DNA from: Phlyctochytrium arcticum
Taxonomy: Eukaryota > Chytridiomycota > Chytridiomycetes > Chytridiales > Chytridiaceae
DNA length: 64,000 bases
NCBI GenBank assembly: GCA_025602905.1
Contig: JAHLKI010000014.1
Location: 310,001-374,000 of the forward strand
Direction: 5' to 3'
Shown here: piece by piece, positions 57,884 through 64,000 of the stretch
Layout of the letters: each line of letters opens with the position of its first letter
How positions within the stretch are numbered: the first letter of the stretch is position 1
Notes under the pieces: model-generated
Database searches by the model: none
What the model saw: the letters and a program-made list of their open reading frames with translations, nothing else
Told to the model about the DNA's origin: nothing
Position numbers and translations under genes: made by a program

Positions 57884-59122
57884 TTAGACGCTGTCAAGAA
57901 TGGGGATCTAAGTGAATGGAATGATGATTAGTGTCAGGTCCAACGCAGAGAGAACGAGACAAGAATGCCTACCTCTGTTGTGGCCTTGTTGTTTCCAACA
58001 ACCTTGGAGCCCTTGTCCTCAACAGCCTCACCGTGGTACTCGAGGAGCTTTCCAAGGTCAAACTTTGGTGCCTTGAGAATCTTGACCTTTCGCACGTAGA
58101 CGTTCTGGAGAGGGTAGATTCCTCGGCAAACCTTCTCAATCTCCTTTCCAATGACCTCTGGCACGAACTTCTGGACCAACTCGCGGAGATCGGCCTGTGA
58201 TGCCTGTGTGGTCATGACCTCGAACATCTTCTTGCGGATGGCTCGGATCTGGGCGTGGGTAGCGTAGGCAGTCTTGCGCTGCTGGGTCTTGTGGCGCTTG
58301 GTGAAGGCGATGGTGAAAACACGGAGAAGGTATCCGTCAGTGGTCTTGACATCAACAAAAGCCTCGATCAAAGACTGCCACTTCTTGACAAGGGAGCGGA
58401 GCTTGTCAGAGGTGAAGTCCATTCCATGGAAGTTGGTGAGGCAGTTCTTTCCCTGGATCTCCTGAACCTGGAGCTTGACCTTACGGAAAGCATCCTCCTG
58501 GTTCTTGCTAAGATCGGCAAGGGAAACCTCCAAGACACGGCCCTTCAAAGCATCGTTGGCGTTCTCTAACGGGGAAAAGAATCAGCCAACCTGTTCCACA
58601 ATCTTCCGTCTCCGCTTTCCCGGCGTTCAATACGTACTGAGACCCTGGGTACGGTTGACAAGAGTCTTTCCAACATTGCGGACCTCGAAGAAAGAAGGAG
58701 CCTTGATGTCGTACCAGTCCTTTCGGGAGAAGGGGTCTACACTGTAATATGGCGCAAAGAATAGCAAAAGGATCCCTCGTTAGAAATTGGGACTCTGAGA
58801 AATTTGACGAGAGCTTCGACATTGTCCACACATCCATCCGGTCCATCCATCACATTGCCGAACCATCCATCCATCCATCTGCTCTTGTTGCAAAAAACGA
58901 TTGTTTGAACACGTACACCTTCTTCTTCAGTCCCTTCTTGCCCTTAGACAGACGCCTGTTGAAAAGGAAAACAAAAAGTCAGTTCCAAGATCTTGAGGTT
59001 TGCCCGCCGCCGGCCATGCCCGCCAAAGGAATTCCGAATTCCGGTAAAGTCGTCGGGCAGCACGGCCAGCAGCAAGGCAGGTAAAAGGACGGCCGTACGC
59101 ACTTGTTCTTCCCAACGGCCAT
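57884..59122 (-). CDS. RPS1: 40S ribosomal protein eS1 (S3a/Rps1)
   Basis: Five exons: 59122-59103 (20 bases), 58955-58917, 58741-58638, 58565-57973, 57907-57884 (24 bases); 259 residues, between yeast (255) and human (264). The spliced start [19 protein letters not shown] is the family signature, followed by [31 protein letters not shown] and [19 protein letters not shown]. The last exon codes IPILDSV and the stop; without it the frame would run on through an intron. Very short first and last coding exons near the ends are typical of ribosomal protein genes with regulated splicing. It is the head of the small subunit near the mRNA exit. Confidence 0.95.
58831..58880. repeat. CCAT-type microsatellite in an eS1 intron
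   Basis: CATC/CCAT units recur (CATCCATCC, CCATCCAT, CCATCCATCCATC) within the second eS1 intron (58916-58742). Polymorphism is likely; no function is implied. Confidence 0.7.
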
Positions 59123-60501
59123 GATTTCAGTCTACTGGCGGGACTGTCTTTAAGTCCAAAATGCCGAGAGAAAGGAAGGACCGGACAATATTGCAAGTCG
59201 TCGCAGTGTCAAATCCTCGCTGGTGCTGTGCCACTCATTTGTCCGAATTCGCCTGTGCTCACCACAGTCATGCAACGCGCAGGGACTCGTCCTTCAGCTG
59301 TTTGATGTCTTCAACCCGACATTGAATCGGATTGCACCTGGATCCGCCAAGCGGCCAAGGGCACTTTAAAAAATTTGTTTAAAGCACTCACTGGATAGTC
59401 TCGTCCTTAGGGCTCATGCGTTTTAGACATTGATTCTCACAGAAATATCTCAAAACAACTCCTGCATCGGGAATGTATCTTCCTACTGCTTGTTACCATC
59501 TTATGCTATGCTGGCCTTGCTTGACATTTAACGTGCATTTTAGTCCTGCAAGTGGATTGTTGTCCTGGACAAAAGTTTGCTTGCTCGACTTCAATGTTTG
59601 CATACTTGACATGAGTAATTACTTTTTCCCTATCCCCTACCATTATTAAGGTTTCATTTACTAGTGCAAACCAAAGCGGAAAGACTTTAACGATTTGGTT
59701 CCACCAGCAAAGGTTCAACTATTACACTCACTAGTCCAACCCTCTGAGAATTTAAATCCCCCCTACTAATCCAAACCGAATATAATCTTGTGCCAGTTGA
59801 CCCGAGGACGCTGGTCTGGATAGTCCTCCGAACGATGCACATAGGAGCGGTGAAAAGTTTGAAAAGTGACCTGTCCGTCGTTGAAGTCAGTTGGACTGGA
59901 AGCAACCCTCTGAAGAAACTAGAACTGGCTCTTGGCAGTAATGTCTTGAAAGAGTCCGTGGGAATATACTGAGCAGGCCCCAAACACATATCTGAGTGGC
60001 ACAGTTGTCCAAACAACCTGAAACATTGGGTGGCTTGGCGCCGACTGCGCATCGGGGGGGCGCCGTTGTGTCGTGGCTGTGCCTCCGGAAGCCTCCACGT
60101 TGACAGCGCCGTCACCGCAGTGCTTCATAATTCCAGGTCCCCTTTAGTAGTTTCTTCCCCAAGTTTTCCCTTCCATTGCCTGAGAATCCTTCAACGCATC
60201 CCAGAATATCTGCACCCAACAACCAAACCACCAAATCACAGTCAACTCCGGGTCTGACCTTACGAGTTTGTATCGAGAAAACCAGCATTTTGTGCGCCGA
60301 ATCTCCGCAATCGCGCAGTGTGTTGACGAACGTCCCTCAAGTATTATAAGCTTAAACGTATGTCTACCAAAGGGCTATGAAAATTCTGGGCCCCCGGGCT
60401 CCCCGCCCATCCGTGTTTCTGTTTTTAAAGAGCTCGCACTGACCTTCTGCCCTCTTCTTCCGTTGTCACAGCTTTCTGTATAGTCCATCCCTGTGATCAT
60501 C
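59123..60501. promoter_or_regulatory. Long divergent intergenic region, eS1 / type I membrane protein
   Basis: This 1.4 kb gap holds the eS1 promoter at its left and the promoter of the next + gene at its right. A minus-strand frame at 59687-60115 (142 codons) was examined and not accepted. No tRNA or other RNA gene was recognised. Confidence 0.4.
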
Positions 60502-61574
60502 ATGAAGACTGCCTTGTCCTTTTGCTGGGCTTTGCTCGCATTGTCTGGTATGTTGACTATTTGCTTCATAGGTTTTCAGATTACTATTTACTAACTCTCT
60601 TGCTGCTATTAGCATCCACCCTCGCTGCGCCTGCTCCCGTACCTGAAGTCAAGAAACTGCACGAGACTACCCTCGATTTGCTTCAGCTTGACTCTGACAA
60701 CGAGTATGGTCGCTTCGCGGTTCGTGTGTCTCGTACCGATGAACTCATAGACGTTCCCGACAATATTGCCGCGACCGCCGACGAATTGACTGCGCTCAGG
60801 GAGGGAACTCTCATTGCTGAACGTATCCATGATGTTGTTGTCATGTTTGACGTGTCGCCCAAAGGCGATGTCTCCGTCAACGGTGTACCTGTCCCCATAG
60901 GCATGACCAACCTAAAAATCGAGGCGGACGTCGTTACCGGAGTCACTGTTGCGGGAGCGGAAATGTTGACGGACGACCAGATTGACAAAGAATTTGACCG
61001 CGGGCTGATTGGCATGCAGGTCCACGTCGATGGCGCGACTGTCAGTGACGGGATTATTGAATTCACGCGCCTCATCATTTCTGAACAAATTACCGAAGTC
61101 AATGGTGTGGAAGTTCTTCAGGAGAACGCCATGCAACAAGTTGTAGAGATTCACCCCGGTGGCCGCCTTGTTCGCCAGAAACCTTGCCACGCCAACCCCG
61201 AAATCGCCGCCTCATTCGCCCAGGACCGTCAACACAACATGGACGAACAGCTCATGGAAGAGGAAGGCCACAACCGCAACGGTCACTTGGGCTGCTTATC
61301 TCGCAAAGTTGGCAAATGGTTCCGTCACTTGCCTGTTGCTGCCAAAATCTCCATCTCTGTCGTCTTTGGTCTCGTTTTGGGCTTCATTGCTGTTGGATTC
61401 AGCCACTTTATCCTCACCACCTTCTTCAAGCCTGCCGGATACGCCGTTATCCCATCCTCGGCCCCATTTGTCGCCGTCAGCTTCTTGGACGAGAAGAAGG
61501 ATGAGAAGCTGCCAGTTTACACCCCTGACGGCTTTGTCCTTCCCGCCGATGACAAAAAGTCTGGCTCAGAGTAA
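60502..61574 (+). CDS. Secreted-type protein with single membrane helix, unrecognised
   Basis: Two exons: 60502-60547 and 60613-61574; 335 residues. A signal peptide (MKTALSFCWALLALSASTLAAP) precedes about 210 acidic residues rich in Val, Asp and Glu with beta-strand-like alternation (FAVRVSRTDELIDVP, DVSVNGVPVPIGMTNLKIE). Then come HNRNGHLGCLSRKVGKWF, one strong membrane helix (AAKISISVVFGLVLGFIAVG), and a charged tail of about 60 residues, so it is a type I membrane protein. I do not recognise the family. Codon use resembles the neighbours. It may be a cell-surface or vacuolar protein. Confidence 0.78.
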
Positions 61575-62000
61575 AGTTGCTTCAACTGTCTCTTTTATCC
61601 TTTTCAAGTCACCCAGTCCGCGCTTTGATTTTTTGTTCCTTCTATGATTAGCCTGAGAAGTTTCAAATAGCGGCGCCTTTGTATAGTTTTTCATTTTGCT
61701 TTTCGTTTGTGTTCCTTTCATGGGCTGTTTGGTGTGTACACTCTTTTTCTTTTTGTCCTTGCCAATCAATATTGTTCTTTTTGGCATTTTTAACATGCTA
61801 CTATTCCTGCTGCGTATTCCCTCACCTGCTCTTCAAGCAGTATAATGCGTGAGACCGTGAGAAGATAACATGCACGTTGAAATAATGCTTTGCCAAAAAT
61901 ATACCTAAAAGTACAATAGCTACAGTGGAGAGATACTTTGAAAGATTGGTCCCAGCTAATCTACGCTATCAATGCTGTCTATGTTCTACGGAGCTTCCCT
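61575..62000. other. Intergenic between converging genes
   Basis: A 426-base gap, T-rich in the first half (3' end of the + gene). Nothing recognised. Confidence 0.5.
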
Positions 62001-62448
62001 TTATCGGTAGCGGTAACTGCTTCCACCATTACCCGCTGATGCATCAGCGTCCTTTTTGGATTCCTTCCTCTCTGCAAAGAAAAACCATCTCGTTAATACA
62101 CGTCGAATCTGACATCGGTACCAACGGGGAAAACTCACTCTTGTAGAAGGTGAATGCTCCAAATCCCAGGCCGGCCGCCACAATTACTCCCATAATGATG
62201 GCACCAGCCCGCTTGGTCAATACAGACTTTACTGACTTGACAAAGGCGTTTGGGGATTTGACGGTGGATGGGTAGGCAAAGACGGTGGTTTTGGCAGAAC
62301 TGGGGGAGCCGGATGATGTTGGGAATAGGTCAGAGATGGAAGGAAATCGAGCGTCGGGGTGCGTGTTCATGTAGGCTGATCCGAGAAGACAGCCGCCAAT
62401 GATGGTGGCCGAAGCCAGGCTGGAAACGGCGTGGGTCAAGTTGGACAT
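62001..62448 (-). CDS. Small two-helix membrane protein
   Basis: Two exons: 62448-62139 and 62071-62001; 126 residues. A first hydrophobic helix (AVSSLASATIIGGCLLGSAY) and a second (GAIIMGVIVAAGLGFGAFTFY) flank a Ser/Pro-rich loop; the tail is basic (KRKESKKDAD) and ends SSYRYR. The size and Gly-rich helices suggest a mitochondrial or ER membrane protein, but no family was recognised. The intron (62138-62072) has a GTGAGT donor and joins in frame. Confidence 0.75.
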
Positions 62449-62768
62449 GGCGAGGTCAAGGCAATTGTAAAGTCGGCAAGTCTTCCACTTTTCGAACCGC
62501 CGCTTGGAGATTCAAGGTGCGAATTCTCTGGTGGCAGACCCGTTTCAAGGCGCGTTTGCGGCAAAGCCACGCAAAGCGCTAGGCTGACCAAGTGGCTTGT
62601 GCGGGATCATGTGACTGGCAGTTTCAGTTTGGCACTTTCTGAACAGAGCAACTTTTTCCCTTGGAACAGTGACATTGATCTCACTTCTAATGACGACTGA
62701 TATGAACGGCCACGTTGAGGTTGGTATAAGGTGCTAGCCAAGTTCTCTTTCATTTTTGGCTAATCAGC
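62449..62768. promoter_or_regulatory. Divergent intergenic region before TRA2
   Basis: A 320-base gap between the small membrane protein (-) and TRA2 (+) starts; both promoters must lie here. No TATA box seen. Confidence 0.4.
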
Positions 62769-64000
62769 ATGGTAATTCAGGAAGAGTACCCGCCCCACTC
62801 CGAGGTTCGAGGCAGGTCGCCCTCGCCCCTTGCTGAAATAAAACGGGGTCGCAGTGGCAGCCGTAGCCCTGTCGCCGACGTTATGCGACACCGCAGTCAA
62901 AGTCGAAGCATCTCTCGTGATCGTGCGCCTCCTAAAGCCAGGTAAGCAAGGATTGCACTGACATCCCCTTTCTGCCGCACATGGGTATGTGGGGTCTTTT
63001 TTGTTGATGGTGGGGTTGATGGCTATTCTTCGCTAGCTGCAATATGCTCGGAGACTAGTCGTTGAAGGAAGACAAGAGTTTCTTTTTTGGAATCTGAGAG
63101 ACGCAAGGAAAGAAGTTTCAAATCAGCCCAATTACATGAACATGAGAAGCGACTCTTTGCTGCAAATTTATTTGATGATCGTCAAAGCTGTCAAATCAGA
63201 CAAGTTGGGCAAGGCTGGAAGATGGATCCTTTGCAAGAGAACTTTGAAGAAAGAAAACCCTTGCTGCAACCTGCTGGCGCAACATGAAGAAAACATCAAT
63301 TTTGGTCAAAAACTAAACCGAGCAAAACTTTCCTTTCAATTTCATGTTTGCTACTCCATGTGTTCCCAGATCTTACCGGTAGGCTCATACTAGTTGCACC
63401 AGAGATGCGAAGACAATTTATTGATTTGTTTATGGTAGATCTCGCTCGCGATCTCGTAGCCGTTCTCCCCCTCGGCGGATGGCTGGAGGTCCCCCACCAC
63501 CCCGAGGCCGCCGTGATGATCGAGTGCGGGTAAGTTGATGTCTTTTTTCTTTGGCAGGGGCATTCCATGCTTAGCTTTTGTGAATTTTAGGAAAACCCCA
63601 CTCCTACCAATGTTCTGGGGGTTTTTGGATTGAGTTTGCACACTCATGATGAAGATTTGGAAAAGCTTTTCAGCCAGTACGGTCGCATCGAGAGCTGCAA
63701 GATTATTTACGATCACTGGGTATGTTTCCAAGTCGTGATATTCTCTGTTGCAATAAAATTGTTGCTGATCAAAAGTTTCCTGACAGACCCGTAAATCGCG
63801 TGGATTCGGATTTATTACATTTTCTGACCAAGCCGGAGCGACTGCCGCGCGTGACGAATTGAACGGAACCGTAAGTCGAATGTGAATGTGACCCTTTTCA
63901 TCAAGAATGCTGATTGCCTTGACTCTATCTAGTACTTGCACGATCGTCCTATGCGCGTCGACTACTCGCTCACCAAGCGCGCCCACAGTCCCACTCCCGG
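62769..64000 (+). CDS. TRA2: Splicing regulator TRA2 (SR-like RRM protein), 5' part
   Basis: Five exons up to the window end: 62769-62941, 63439-63529, 63591-63719, 63787-63870, 63933-64000 (cut). An RS region (GRSGSRSPVAD, RHRSQSRSISRDR, RSRSRSRSRSPPRR) precedes one RRM with RNP-like strands NVLGVFGLSL and RKSRGFGFITF, then the linker RPMRVDYSLTKRAHSP typical of TRA2. TRA2 binds GAA-rich exonic enhancers and promotes exon inclusion. Intron 1 is 497 bases, far longer than the others in the gene (about 60-70), and is GAA-rich (see findings). The C-terminal RS region is outside the window. Confidence 0.9.

Noticed and set aside
59690..59770. Possible tRNA-like sequence (GGTTGGACT, AGTTGAACC strings)
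   Set aside because: No cloverleaf with A and B boxes at the right spacing could be drawn.
59687..60115. Minus-strand frame of 142 codons between eS1 and the type I membrane protein
   Set aside because: It has an Arg/Ser-rich composition resembling a presequence but no family motif, no convincing splice partners and a weak start context.
1..64000. Search for CRISPR arrays, biosynthetic clusters, transposase or reverse transcriptase genes
   Set aside because: No spaced direct-repeat array, no polyketide or peptide synthase, and no mobile-element protein was recognised; repeats present are short tandem units and one segmental duplication.

Overview
The window is a gene-dense piece of a nuclear genome from a fungus that very probably makes flagellated (zoosporic, chytrid-like) cells. 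The evidence is short spliced introns (mostly about 50-100 bases, GT-AG), fungal-type housekeeping genes (eS1, TFB5, DOT1, SCC3, complex I NDUFB3, a mitochondrial/peroxisomal carnitine acetyltransferase), and two genes of the kind tied to cilia: a sperm-tail PG-rich repeat protein ending at base 308 and a 13-exon multi-EF-hand protein of EFCAB6 type. No bacterial features, CRISPR arrays, rRNA or convincing tRNA genes were seen. Exon models below were built by eye from reading frame, splice sites and family similarity. Except for the two genes cut by the window edges, the frameshifted duplicate and the calponin-homology gene (whose 3' end is unresolved), exon lengths sum to whole codons.

Layout. 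0-10 kb: STPGR protein (3' end), MFSD1-like lysosomal transporter (-), mitochondrial carrier (+), EF-hand array protein (+). 10-18 kb: five + strand genes: an unrecognised protein with a possible catalytically dead retropepsin-like fold, a TLC-domain membrane protein, a membrane-anchored histidine acid phosphatase with a changed catalytic motif, an SLC35C2-type transporter and a UPF0132-type membrane protein. 18-29 kb: a predicted N-myristoylated helical protein (-), carnitine acetyltransferase (-), AlkB-type dioxygenase (-) divergent from a short-chain dehydrogenase (+), and a membrane glycoprotein-like ORF (-). 29-38 kb: nicotinamide phosphoribosyltransferase (+, unexpected for a fungus), an MFS transporter (+), and a tandem duplication of a PTGR3/ZADH2-type reductase in which one copy is broken. 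38-51 kb: LRR protein (+), DOT1 (+), TFB5 (-, 79 residues, three exons), coiled-coil protein with a partial calponin-homology domain (-), cohesin SCC3 (-). 51-64 kb: NDUFB3 (+), LisH/WD40 protein (-), F-box/LRR protein (-), ribosomal protein eS1 (-), a type I membrane protein (+), a small two-helix membrane protein (-), and the 5' part of the splicing factor TRA2 (+), cut by the window end.

The genes do not form one pathway. Common threads are chromatin and transcription (DOT1, SCC3, TFB5), membrane transport, and acyl/NAD metabolism. I found no multi-gene system that looks new. The most interesting signals are local: the decaying reductase duplicate (2-bp deletion, lost TATA box, gene-conversion tract), NAMPT in a fungus, the D-to-Y change in the acid phosphatase, the retropepsin-like protein without its catalytic Asp, and the long GAA-rich intron of TRA2.
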